DNA from: CAZDAM01 sp964503595
GTDB taxonomy: Bacteria; Muiribacteriota; UBA6191
Reading direction: 5' to 3'
DNA length: 49,949 nucleotides
Assembly (NCBI GenBank): GCA_964503595.1
Contig: CAZDAM010000010.1
Span: 1-49,949, forward strand
Part shown: positions 7,889 through 15,563 of the stretch, piece after piece
Layout: the number at the start of each line of letters is the position of its first letter
How positions within the stretch are numbered: the first letter of the stretch is position 1
Notes under the pieces: model-generated
The model's input: the letters and a program-made list of their open reading frames with translations, nothing else
Database searches by the model: none
What the model was told of the DNA's origin: nothing
Translations under genes and position numbers: made by a program

Positions 7889-9148
7889 TTACTCAGCTTT
7901 TTTGAAAAAGGTCAGAATTTCGCAGGTGTGGGTTCTGGGAAACATGTCGTAGGCTTTCATTCCTATGGGAGAAAAGCCCAGAGGTGCCAGCATCTGCATA
8001 TCCTTGTCCAGACTCTGGGGATTGCAGGAGACATAAACCAGGGTATTCGGCAGAAGTCCCCCGATGCGCTCAATCCAGAGTTTTCCCAGGCCGGCTCTTG
8101 GGGGGTTGACGATCACGGCATCCGGCTTTGGAGCTTTTTTTAAGAATTGCATTCCTTCCCTTGGAAGGTGGGCAGTATGAAATTTCAGGTGGTCGGGAGC
8201 GATTTTTCTGGCGCAGTCAATGGCGGCAGGGCTGCGTTCCAGTCCCAGTCCCGCTTCAAGCTGGGGGAGATTCAGAAGAATGGAGCCGCTTCCACAGAAA
8301 AGGTCCCAGGCCGTGCAGATTTTCTCTGTCGCCACAAATTCCCGGATATCCCTGAGGATCTCCGCGGCCATCCGGGGGTAGGTCTGGGTGAAAACTCCGG
8401 GGACCCAGGGGATGGGAGTCTGGTCCGCAAGGTAGGTGATGGGGCGTGAAGGCTCTTTAATCCACCTGAAATTCGCATCTGTTGCCGAGGTCTGAAAGAA
8501 GATAGCTCCAAAATTCAGGGTCCATTCCGAGGGCAGCTCTGTGGGGGGTGCCTTTCCGATCATCCCCAGTACCGGTTTGAGAGATTCCGGGAAACTGTAA
8601 AGCAGAAGCCTTTCTGGAATCTGTTTTCTGGAAAGAGAACCCAGAATGTTCAGGTGAACAAGCGAATCCTGTATGGAGGGGTGAGCTATCGGACAGGTTC
8701 TGATGGAGATGGGCTCCTTGTTGCGATTCCGGTAAAAAGGGCCGGTTTTGGCATCAAATCCAAGTTCGATCCGGGCGCGATGGCCGCATTGGGTCAGGGT
8801 TTTTACTCTCTTGGGCAGGATTTCTTCAGGGGTGAAGCGAAGCTGTCCCTGAAGCATCTGAAGTTTTCTTGAAGAATAGGAGCTCTCCCTGAGTTTTGGG
8901 AGCTGGCATCCGCCGCATCCTTCCTCAAGGTGGGGGCATTGTGCCTCTTCTCTTTCTTCGGAGGATTCCAGAAGTCTGAACCCGGTGACTTCCTGATAGC
9001 GCTTTTTCTCCTGCGAAGACAGGATTTCAACAGTGTCTCCGGGGATGGTGCCTGGGGCCAGATAGACCTCGTCACGCCCTTCGGAACGGGGGAGACGGGA
9101 GACTCCTGCTCCCAGGGAATGCAGATCGGTGATGGTCAGTTTTGTCAT
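7889..9148 (-). CDS. 23S rRNA (uracil-5-)-methyltransferase, RlmD/RumA/TrmA-like
   Basis: This SAM-dependent 5-methyluridine RNA methyltransferase has 419 residues. An N-terminal TRAM-like domain (1-60) is followed by iron-sulfur ligands C71-x6-C78-x2-C81 and a later Cys in RTCPIAHP. The SAM pocket reads AWDLFCGSGSILLN. VIVNPPRAGL follows, then the catalytic cysteine in YVSCNPQSL. The closing motif MFPRTHTCEILTFF supplies the general base Glu. The exact target (23S U747, U1939 or another site) cannot be told from sequence, so I give no symbol. It heads the rlmD-cmk-rpsA run and is divergent from the lipoprotein gene. Confidence 0.88.
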   Translation of the reverse strand: MTKLTITDLHSLGAGVSRLPRSEGRDEVYLAPGTIPGDTVEILSSQEKKRYQEVTGFRLLESSEEREEAQCPHLEEGCGGCQLPKLRESSYSSRKLQMLQGQLRFTPEEILPKRVKTLTQCGHRARIELGFDAKTGPFYRNRNKEPISIRTCPIAHPSIQDSLVHLNILGSLSRKQIPERLLLYSFPESLKPVLGMIGKAPPTELPSEWTLNFGAIFFQTSATDANFRWIKEPSRPITYLADQTPIPWVPGVFTQTYPRMAAEILRDIREFVATEKICTAWDLFCGSGSILLNLPQLEAGLGLERSPAAIDCARKIAPDHLKFHTAHLPREGMQFLKKAPKPDAVIVNPPRAGLGKLWIERIGGLLPNTLVYVSCNPQSLDKDMQMLAPLGFSPIGMKAYDMFPRTHTCEILTFFKKAE

Positions 9149-9165
9149 CGAGCTTTTGCGCTTTC

Positions 9166-9194
9166 TTGCAATGGTTGGCGATGTTTCCTATGAT
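9166..9194 (+). promoter_or_regulatory. sigma70-type promoter upstream of the lipoprotein gene
   Basis: TTGCAA (9166-9171), a 17-base spacer and TATGAT (9189-9194) lie about 55 bp before the ATG at 9249. The spacing is ideal and the two boxes match at 4/6 and 5/6 positions. The intergenic position favours a real promoter. Confidence 0.55.
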
Positions 9195-9248
9195 ACCGGA
9201 CGTTTTTCGCGAAATTCACCTATATTTTGTCTGTATAAGGGAGCAGGG

Positions 9249-10490
9249 ATGCTGAGACTGATTACGGCTATGATGGCCATTTTGCTTGCAGGTTGTGGTG
9301 GCGGCGGCTCGGCCGGAACCTTCAATACTGGTGTGAACGTTGAGACCGGTGGTATTGGAGGAGGCACTGGGGGTAATGGTGTTGATAACACGGGCTCTGG
9401 CACGGTGGAAGGTACTTATCAGATTGTTTCGGTACGGGATTCTGAAGAACAAAGCGGTGGACGTGAGGTTTTTGCCCGGGACCTGGTTTATAACAAAACA
9501 AGCTATGGTTCCCCAAATTTAAGAATTTTTACAGCAAGTGATCCAACATTCAAAGATTACACATTTGGGGGTAGTGTCAAGGGGAGTGCTACTCTGGTGG
9601 TGGATGGAGCCGATAAGAGTGCAGGGTTTTATGCAAGTTCCTTAAATCAGTTTCCTTCCGATTTCTCGGTCTACGCTTTACCAGGAACCACTTCAGCCAC
9701 AGGGGTGGCATCGACCAGTGCTATTTTAAGTGTGCATACAAAAAAAATTGTTCCTCCGATTGCGGAATCTCAGATTTCAACTCTTACGGGCACTTACGCC
9801 CTGGTTTCTCTGGATCTGGATGGGAGTATGCTGATGGCCGAATACCTTTTGGGGCAGGTTCATAGCGGCACCTCAACGGGGATTGCAACGGGCTCGGCCT
9901 ATGTTTCCAATGTTTCATCTCCTTCTCAGTTTGCCTCGACCCCGGTTTCGGATCTGTACGAAATTAGAGCCGATCGCTTCTTGTTTTTGGATCGGACGGA
10001 ACCTTGGCCCTGGCATGTTACCCCTCAGTACAATTTTCTGGTAACCGGGAAGCAAAAATCAGGGACAAGCACAGGCAGTGGGCTAACCATTTTGGCTAAA
10101 GTCGATAGCAGCCACGAGAGCGCCTGTCCTCAAAATATTGGAACATATCATCTGGTTGCTTGGACGGTATCCGTGCCTTCAGCTCAAGGAAGCACTGTGA
10201 CGACTCGCCTGGAAAATCAGATTCTTCGTGAAGGTCGCCTGGAGTTTATCAATAGCACGACAAATTTTTATTCTGTTCTGGATGTTCAGGATGCGGCTTA
10301 TACCTGCTCAAGAGATAGTGATTTTAAACATATGATGAGCTTTCCTCAGATCACGAACATCAACGGAGGTCTTTCCGATATTCGCTTCTTTTTAACTCCC
10401 AGTAATCAGCATTTGATCGGAATGGAGTTGAATCGGGCCGATGGTCGGGTGTCCATGCTTTTAGGGTTCAAGGAGGCGGGGAATCCATGA
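9249..10490 (+). CDS. hypothetical lipoprotein (413 aa)
   Basis: The ATG at 9249 follows a purine-rich AAGGGAGCAGGG. The first residues form a lipoprotein signal peptide ending in the lipobox L-L-A-G-C, so the Cys near position 17 should be lipidated. A Gly-rich low-complexity linker (GGGGSAG, then GGIGGGTGG) follows. The rest is rich in Ser, Thr and aromatic residues and looks like an extracytoplasmic beta-rich domain. Two stretches, GTYQIVSV and GTYALVSL, then GTYHLVAW, resemble each other and hint at three repeats of one fold. I do not recognise a family. It overlaps the downstream VOC gene by four bases (ATGA), so they are probably co-translated. Confidence 0.8.
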   Translation: MLRLITAMMAILLAGCGGGGSAGTFNTGVNVETGGIGGGTGGNGVDNTGSGTVEGTYQIVSVRDSEEQSGGREVFARDLVYNKTSYGSPNLRIFTASDPTFKDYTFGGSVKGSATLVVDGADKSAGFYASSLNQFPSDFSVYALPGTTSATGVASTSAILSVHTKKIVPPIAESQISTLTGTYALVSLDLDGSMLMAEYLLGQVHSGTSTGIATGSAYVSNVSSPSQFASTPVSDLYEIRADRFLFLDRTEPWPWHVTPQYNFLVTGKQKSGTSTGSGLTILAKVDSSHESACPQNIGTYHLVAWTVSVPSAQGSTVTTRLENQILREGRLEFINSTTNFYSVLDVQDAAYTCSRDSDFKHMMSFPQITNINGGLSDIRFFLTPSNQHLIGMELNRADGRVSMLLGFKEAGNP

Positions 10491-10831
10491 AACCAAAATT
10501 TGCGGATACCATGATTGGTGCGAAGGACTATCAGGCCCTGGTGGACTTCTATCAGAAGCTGGGATCTTTTGAGATCACCGAATCAAGCGATCTCTACACC
10601 CTCCTAAAGGATCGGGAAACGAATCAGGTGCTTTGCATCTGCAATGGAAGTCCTATGGATCGGACTGGCCCAGGCTGGCAGACTGAAAATTTTGAAGGTT
10701 CCAAAAAGCATCTTCTCGGGCTTGGGGCGATCCTGGGCTTTGAAGGTGGCAATCCTGATAGCGGATTTCAGTTTGCGACTTTCACGGATCCGGAAGGCAA
10801 TCCTTTGCTGCTTTGGGCAGGATCGCATTGA
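10487..10831 (+). CDS. VOC/glyoxalase-fold protein (114 aa)
   Basis: The product has the single-module length and pattern of the vicinal oxygen chelate superfamily. An opening strand reads KFADTMIGAKDYQALVDFY and is followed by a mid-region strand. It closes with ATFTDPEGNPLLLW, the typical F-x-D-P-[ED]-G-N-x-[LF] signature. Members include glyoxalases, dioxygenases and antibiotic-binding proteins, and the substrate cannot be inferred. The ATGA overlap with the lipoprotein gene implies coupling, but no functional link is obvious. Confidence 0.75.
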   Translation: MKPKFADTMIGAKDYQALVDFYQKLGSFEITESSDLYTLLKDRETNQVLCICNGSPMDRTGPGWQTENFEGSKKHLLGLGAILGFEGGNPDSGFQFATFTDPEGNPLLLWAGSH

Positions 10832-10892
10832 TTAGGATCTTCTTTGAAAAGGTTTCAGGAAAGACTTTGAACTGAAGCTGTTGTGCGCTAGG

Positions 10893-10925
10893 TTTATTCT
10901 GCGTTTATTCTGCATTTATTCTGCG
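10893..10925. repeat. 11-bp tandem repeat, three copies plus a partial
   Basis: TTTATTCTGCG occurs at 10893-10903, 10904-10914 (last base A) and 10915-10925, followed by a partial TTTAT. It sits in the 111-bp gap between the convergent VOC and AlbA_2-type genes. Confidence 0.9.
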
Positions 10926-10942
10926 TTTATGGTTTTGCTGAA

Positions 10943-12622
10943 TCAGGAATGATGGGGAAACAGAACCCAGATAGGGGCCTTTTTGGGTCCTTGGTTCTGG
11001 ATTTGTTGGGCTCGACGCATTTTTGTAAGCAGGTTGGCGATTTTTCTTTTCTTTTGTTCCTTACCCAGAACATCGCCGAGCTTCCCGAGTAAAAGCCGAT
11101 CAATTTCAGTTCGGGATGCTTTGCCAAACTTCTGAATATAATCCATCACAAGCTGTGCATAAAATGAATCATCCTGGGCTTTTGTCTGGATGTATTCGGC
11201 TTTGTGGGCCGTCGATTGGGCGATCGATGCGGAAATATGGAAATTTGGCTTACGGCCTTCAATCAATTTGTCTCTTTTCAGGATTTTGATCATTGCATCA
11301 TTGATGGGGAGCTTTTTTTGCACGCGATCCAGAGCGAGAATTTGCTCCAAAGGAAGATTGGTGTTCTGGGTCAGTAATTTTGTATATGCTGGATCCACGA
11401 TTTTTCCATAGACGATTAATTTGACTGCATAGGGCTCACTCAAGTCAAAATCAGGCATAGGCAGGAAGCGTCGTACCTGTTCCCGATGGATGGAATGAAT
11501 GCCATAGCCAATGGTATCAATCATGTTCAATTCGGCCATTGCTTGAGTCAGGAATGGGTTGCGATAGCGGCGTGGAGTTTTGTCCCTGATGATATAGTCT
11601 TCGGGAGTACCCTCAAAAAAAGCCCCCTCATTTTCAAAAATCAGGCGATCAGAAAATTCTGTGACCACAATGCGGCTATTCCGAGTAAAGTCCTGATGAG
11701 CAATACAGTTGTGCAGGGCCTCCAGGATGACTCTTTGTTCGTATTTGGAAATTTCTGCTGGCAGCATGGGGAGTTCATTGTCTGTAAGGATGCGGATCTG
11801 GACATTACGGATTTTGTGGTACAGAGCAGAAGTGTTGAGTAGAAATGGGGGGCCGAAGTGCTCGTAGGCTTTTTCTTCTGGGCCCTCCAGTTTCCAGGTC
11901 ATTTGAGCTGGGTGAGGGGAGAGCAGGTAGGAAGCTTCCGGTTTTCCGAGTAGAAGGATGGCAGTGCGGGTTAATTGTCCATCTTGAGTTAATCTGGCCC
12001 TATCCAGAAATGCCCGATCTGACCACTGGTTGATTTCTTCTGCTTGAAAACGGCTGGAATATTTTTGAAGAAAGGAATCACGGGCTTTTTTAAGAGCTTT
12101 TGGATCTAAATGGTCCATGGTTGCTGTTGGAATAGATTGAGCAGACCAGTCTGTTGCTTTTGTTTGCTGACGGATTTCATCCTGCTTGTCCAGCCCCAGG
12201 CCGTTCAGACTTTCCCCTGCACGAGCATAGTAGTGACCATTCCACGAAATTGGCATACCTTGAGGAGCGGCAGGGATTTCAAAGAGTACGACTCTTCCAT
12301 TTTGGTGGAAGGGCTCATAGATGTTTCTAAAAGTTATGCGAGGCTCGGTTCCATCAGCGATCTGTTGCTTGGTTTTTTGCAGTTGCTCTGAGGATTTTTC
12401 CCGGTATGAAGTGCCAACAATATCTCTGGATTTGTCACAGACCCCAAAAATGAGCCAGGCTTTTTCTGCCCCTCTCAGGTTCGCCTCATTTGATAGGGCG
12501 GAAAAATAGCGCCCGATTTTACCGGTTTCAAAATCAGTTGAGGCCTGCTTGAACTCAATGATCTCGTTTTCCCATTTCTGAATCAAAGAATTCAACAGTA
12601 CAAATAGGGCTGGGTTATCCAT
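10943..12622 (-). CDS. AlbA_2 (Schlafen-like) plus HATPase_c_4-type protein
   Basis: This 559-residue protein appears to have three parts. The N-terminus carries an AlbA_2/Schlafen-like nucleic-acid-binding domain: ENEIIEFKQA near residue 18, then WLIFGVCDK near 57, and the paired ARAGESLNGL near 133. The middle resembles the GHKL-type ATPase C-terminal half seen in these proteins, with ILEALHNCIAHQDF near 300 and LIFENEGAF near 328. The C-terminus (about 460-559) looks like a winged-helix segment. Such proteins are annotated as putative transcriptional regulators or RecG-like helicases, and some occur in defence or mobile loci. Base composition looks more AT-rich than its neighbours, suggesting acquisition. 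It stands alone on its strand. Confidence 0.8.
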   Translation of the reverse strand: MDNPALFVLLNSLIQKWENEIIEFKQASTDFETGKIGRYFSALSNEANLRGAEKAWLIFGVCDKSRDIVGTSYREKSSEQLQKTKQQIADGTEPRITFRNIYEPFHQNGRVVLFEIPAAPQGMPISWNGHYYARAGESLNGLGLDKQDEIRQQTKATDWSAQSIPTATMDHLDPKALKKARDSFLQKYSSRFQAEEINQWSDRAFLDRARLTQDGQLTRTAILLLGKPEASYLLSPHPAQMTWKLEGPEEKAYEHFGPPFLLNTSALYHKIRNVQIRILTDNELPMLPAEISKYEQRVILEALHNCIAHQDFTRNSRIVVTEFSDRLIFENEGAFFEGTPEDYIIRDKTPRRYRNPFLTQAMAELNMIDTIGYGIHSIHREQVRRFLPMPDFDLSEPYAVKLIVYGKIVDPAYTKLLTQNTNLPLEQILALDRVQKKLPINDAMIKILKRDKLIEGRKPNFHISASIAQSTAHKAEYIQTKAQDDSFYAQLVMDYIQKFGKASRTEIDRLLLGKLGDVLGKEQKKRKIANLLTKMRRAQQIQNQGPKKAPIWVLFPHHS

Positions 12623-12807
12623 GAGAGGCTTATTCTATTGTGATTGCAGGAGGAATGAAAACTCTTTGAAGAAAGGAATCTGCAAGGTTGAACAGATAGA
12701 GGTTTTTCGTTCTATTCGGTGTATATGTCTTAAAAATCGGCTCTATTTTATGCGACAATTTCTGTCGTATAAATGACCCTGTTTTCAGGAGATATACAGA
12801 TCTAAGG

Positions 12808-12869
12808 AAAAACCCCCGGATCAAGGTTTTGCCTACTAGCGAAATGCTAGAACAAACCATAATCCGGGG
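12808..12869 (-). terminator. large composite terminator of flgG
   Basis: Three nested stems fold into one hairpin: CCCCGGAT (12814-12821) with ATCCGGGG (12862-12869), GGTTT (12825-12829) with AAACC (12854-12858), and CTAGC (12836-12840) with GCTAG (12846-12850) around a five-base loop. Read on the minus strand, it is followed by five T residues and starts nine bases after the flgG stop. Confidence 0.8.
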
Positions 12870-12877
12870 ACGAAAAA

Positions 12878-13669
12878 TTATCGTTTCAGTCCGACGGCGG
12901 TCTGAAGCATGGTGTCAGCGGTCTGAATGCCTTTGGAATTGGATTCATAGGCCCTTTGGGCAATGATCAGATTGACCATTTCATCTACAATCGCGACATT
13001 GCTGTTCTCCAGGGTTCCCTGGGCGATGGTGCCGAATTCTCCCTGTCCGGGGAAGCCCAGAATTGGAGGGCCGGAGGCAATGGTTTCGGTGAAGATGTTG
13101 CGGCCCTGATTGTTGAGTCCACCGGGATTGACGAAGCGGGTGAGCTGGATCTGACCGATCTGAACAGCCTGCTGATTGTCCCCCTGAGTTACAGAGACGA
13201 CCCCGTTGGTCCCAACGGTCACATTTTTGGCATCAGGTGGAATGGCAACAGGGGGATCCAGAAGAAGCCCGGAGGCGTTGACGAACTGGCCATTGGCATC
13301 AGGTCTGAAGGCGCCGTCACGGGTGTAGCCGATTCCTCCACCAGGTAGCTGAACCTGAAAGAAGCCTTCTCCCTCAATGGCGAGATCAAACGGATTGTCG
13401 GTAATCTGAAAGCCGTTTCCCTGGGTGAATACCTTGGAGATACCGGTCACGCGTACACCATTGCCCATCTGGATGCCGGTTGGAGTGGTGATTCCGTCCT
13501 GAAGTTCGGTTCCGGGTTCGCGAATGCTTTGGTAAAGCAGGTCTTCAAAATTGGCCACCCGCTTCTTGTATCCAACGGTGTTGACGTTGGAAAGGTTCTG
13601 CGTGATGGTGGAAATATGCTTGTCCTGTGCCTGCATCCCGGTAGCCGAGACATAAAGTGCTCGCATCAT
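12878..13669 (-). CDS. flgG: flagellar distal rod protein FlgG
   Basis: FlgG forms the distal rod of the flagellar basal body. The 263 residues begin MMRALYVSATGM and carry the rod-family N-terminal motif QNLSNVNTVGYKK. They end with the matching C-terminal heptad region ENSNVAIVDEMVNLI and AQRAYESNSK. Both are needed for coiled-coil packing in the rod. The central FDLAIEGEGFFQV segment is typical. AAAGGAG lies eight bases before the first of two consecutive ATGs. It follows flgF after 66 bp and is closed by a composite terminator, so it is the last gene of this unit. Confidence 0.95.
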   Translation of the reverse strand: MMRALYVSATGMQAQDKHISTITQNLSNVNTVGYKKRVANFEDLLYQSIREPGTELQDGITTPTGIQMGNGVRVTGISKVFTQGNGFQITDNPFDLAIEGEGFFQVQLPGGGIGYTRDGAFRPDANGQFVNASGLLLDPPVAIPPDAKNVTVGTNGVVSVTQGDNQQAVQIGQIQLTRFVNPGGLNNQGRNIFTETIASGPPILGFPGQGEFGTIAQGTLENSNVAIVDEMVNLIIAQRAYESNSKGIQTADTMLQTAVGLKR

Positions 13670-13735
13670 GACCTGTACTCCTTTGTTGTTTTTTGTATCG
13701 TCAGATCTGAATAGATTATTTAGGGTTCAAAGGGA

Positions 13736-14575
13736 TTAACCTCTCAACTGACCAACTTCACGGGCGGCCTGGCCGATTCTTTCATCAATTCCCGTAAGGA
13801 TTTTGGAATTGGCTTCGTAGGCCCGGTTGACCCGAATCATATGGACCATTTCCTGGACAATATTGACGTTGGAGGCTTCCAGAAATCCCTGCTTCATGAC
13901 GTGAATTCCGTCATAGAGGGCGGTGCCGGATTCCAGGCGATAGTAGTTGGAGCCTTCTTTCTCAACACTGTTGGTGTCGCGGAAGGCGACTTTTAAGATG
14001 TTCTGTCCGGTCGGCGCTCCTCCGGAAACAATGCGTCCGGTTTCACTGACCTGAAAATCCTGGGGATTGGGAATCACAATCGGGGCGACGCCTTCGGCCC
14101 TCATGCCATCGTTATCGGCAACCGGGGCCAGGTTGGGCAGGGCTCCGCCACTTCCCATGACCCGGTATCCCTGGCGGGTCACCAGAAAGCCATCCTGAGT
14201 AATGCGGAACTGCCCGTCTTTGGTGTAGCGGATCCCGTTGGGAGTCTGGACCATGAAGTAGGCTTTGTTATCAAGGGCGAAGTCGGTTGGATTATGGGTT
14301 TCCCGAAAGACTCCGGCTTCATGATCCGTGGTGACCCGGTCCAGAATCACCCCTGTTCCGAGTTTTCCAATCTGGGGTGGAATATAGCGTTTCTGCCCGG
14401 GATCCAGTCTGGTGTCGTTGAGACGGAGTTCCAGCATGGCAGGAAATTCTTCAAAGGTGATCCGATCCCTTTTGTAGCCGGTGGTTCCCGCATTGGCCAG
14501 GTTGTTGGAAGTGACGTTCAGTTCAGCTTCCTGGATGAGCATTCCCATCGCAGAGGTGTATAGACCCTTGATCAT
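13736..14575 (-). CDS. flgF: flagellar proximal rod protein FlgF (FlhO-like)
   Basis: This second rod-family protein has 279 residues. The N-terminal motif reads LNVTSNNLANAGTTGYKR, and the C-terminal motif has ASNVNIVQEMVHMI and VNRAYEANSK. A central segment, DFALDNKAYFMVQTPNG, is the FlgF/FlgG signature. It differs from FlgG in the inserted PPQIGKLGTGV region. Its position before flgG and this divergence make FlgF the best call; FlhO is the equivalent name in spirochaetes and Firmicutes. GAGGGAG precedes the start. The start overlaps the DUF501 gene stop by four bases. Confidence 0.88.
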   Translation of the reverse strand: MIKGLYTSAMGMLIQEAELNVTSNNLANAGTTGYKRDRITFEEFPAMLELRLNDTRLDPGQKRYIPPQIGKLGTGVILDRVTTDHEAGVFRETHNPTDFALDNKAYFMVQTPNGIRYTKDGQFRITQDGFLVTRQGYRVMGSGGALPNLAPVADNDGMRAEGVAPIVIPNPQDFQVSETGRIVSGGAPTGQNILKVAFRDTNSVEKEGSNYYRLESGTALYDGIHVMKQGFLEASNVNIVQEMVHMIRVNRAYEANSKILTGIDERIGQAAREVGQLRG

Positions 14576-15072
14576 GGTTGACTCCCTCGATCACATTGAA
14601 GTTGCTGCGGTTCGCACCAGATTCCGCCGTAGCGGTGATTTCTTGATTTTCTGAAGACCAGAAGGCCGTGAACCATATGTCCGATCAGACCGGTCTGAAA
14701 CATCAGATAAAAGGCATAGTGAGCGTGCAGACATTTAAGACCATCCGGATTCTGGATACCCCCGATGAATAAACGGTTTTCCTGTTCCAGAGCCTGGGCG
14801 TAGGCGGGCTCGAGTTCCCTTCTGAGGACGGAACGGATTTCTTCCACACTTGCTGTCCAGAGGTGTTTTGCCGGCCCCTGAATCCAGTCTTCCAGAATGT
14901 GGATCCAGCCTCGGCTTTCCAGATCCTGAATGGATGCATTCAGTCTGGGGCAGAGAATCCAGTAGGGGCTTCGTGTAAAGCCCGGGATTTCCCCAATGGT
15001 GTTTTCCACGATGGCGGGGGCATGAAAAGGGCAGTTAAGCGTGATTCTTCGCACGGGAAACTTGAATTCCAT
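14572..15072 (-). CDS. DUF501 family protein
   Basis: The protein has the Cys-rich DUF501 pattern. C-P-F-H-A-P-A-I comes near the start and YWILCPRLN about 30 residues later. LESRGWI follows, and LKCLHAHYAFYL lies near the C-terminus. No biochemical role is established. I chose the ATG at 15072 (GGAA just upstream); in-frame starts at 15102 (ATG) and 15126 (GTG) lack ribosome-binding sequences and precede the conserved region. It overlaps flgF by four bases (ATGA), so it is translationally coupled to the rod genes. That is not a pairing I would predict. Confidence 0.75.
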   Translation of the reverse strand: MEFKFPVRRITLNCPFHAPAIVENTIGEIPGFTRSPYWILCPRLNASIQDLESRGWIHILEDWIQGPAKHLWTASVEEIRSVLRRELEPAYAQALEQENRLFIGGIQNPDGLKCLHAHYAFYLMFQTGLIGHMVHGLLVFRKSRNHRYGGIWCEPQQLQCDRGSQP

Positions 15073-15106
15073 GTTTCCGGTTGGATGATTAAGGCTGTAC
15101 ATTTTT

Positions 15107-15121
15107 GTCTGTTTTTGTCCG
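15107..15121. repeat. 15-bp sequence shared with 18710-18724
   Basis: GTCTGTTTTTGTCCG occurs here in the region upstream of the DUF501 gene and again at 18710-18724, just before the amidase start. The copies are exact. Relative to the adjacent gene they run in opposite orientations. Confidence 0.6.
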
Positions 15122-15201
15122 TTCACGTTGAAAAGAGCTTCGACCGGTTGGTTTCTGACCTTGATGGTTTTTTGAAAAAAACTTGACGCTTAGGAATTAC
15201 T

Positions 15202-15231
15202 TTGATCTTGGTGAGGACTCTAGGCTAGAAT
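15202..15231 (+). promoter_or_regulatory. candidate sigma70-type promoter for rpsO-pnp
   Basis: TTGATC (15202-15207), an 18-base spacer and TAGAAT (15226-15231) lie 53 bp before the rpsO ATG. A TTGACG at 15183-15188 has no -10 at normal spacing and was not used. The A/T-rich leader ends in AAGGAG. Confidence 0.5.
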
Positions 15232-15284
15232 GCCTTCTATTTTTTCAATGAGAAGAAGAAAAAAAATTTGAAGGAGTACCGGAA

Positions 15285-15554
15285 ATGTCCATTACGAAAG
15301 AAAAGAAAGCCGAAGTTGTAGCTGGCTTTCGCACTCATGAAACCGATACAGGTTCCCCTGAGGTGCAGATTGCGATTCTGACCAAAAGAATCAATTCCCT
15401 CAACGAGCACTTCAAGCATCATAAGCACGATCACCATAGCCGTCGTGGTCTTCTGACCATGGTAGGTCGTCGTCGTAACCTCCTGAAGTTCCTGCAGAAT
15501 CGCGATCCCAAGAGCCATGCAGAAATCCTGAAAAAACTGGAACTCAGGAAGTAA
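15285..15554 (+). CDS. rpsO: 30S ribosomal protein S15
   Basis: S15 is a primary 16S rRNA-binding protein of the 30S platform. The 89 residues match the family exactly. The signature includes HETDTGSPEVQIA, TKRINSLNEHFKHHKHDHHS and RRGLLTMVGRRRNLLKFL. AAGGAG precedes the ATG. It lies nine bases before pnp, the classic rpsO-pnp arrangement. S15 represses its own mRNA in several bacteria through leader structure; I could not establish such a structure here. Confidence 0.98.
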   Translation: MSITKEKKAEVVAGFRTHETDTGSPEVQIAILTKRINSLNEHFKHHKHDHHSRRGLLTMVGRRRNLLKFLQNRDPKSHAEILKKLELRK

Positions 15555-15563
15555 GGCGTATTC

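Noticed and set aside
12630..12860. A 76-codon minus-strand frame upstream of the AlbA_2-type gene
   Set aside because: It runs through the flgG terminator hairpin, has no ribosome-binding site and shows no recognisable motif.
15237..15518. A 93-codon minus-strand frame over rpsO
   Set aside because: It is antisense to the certain S15 gene and extends through its leader and promoter region.
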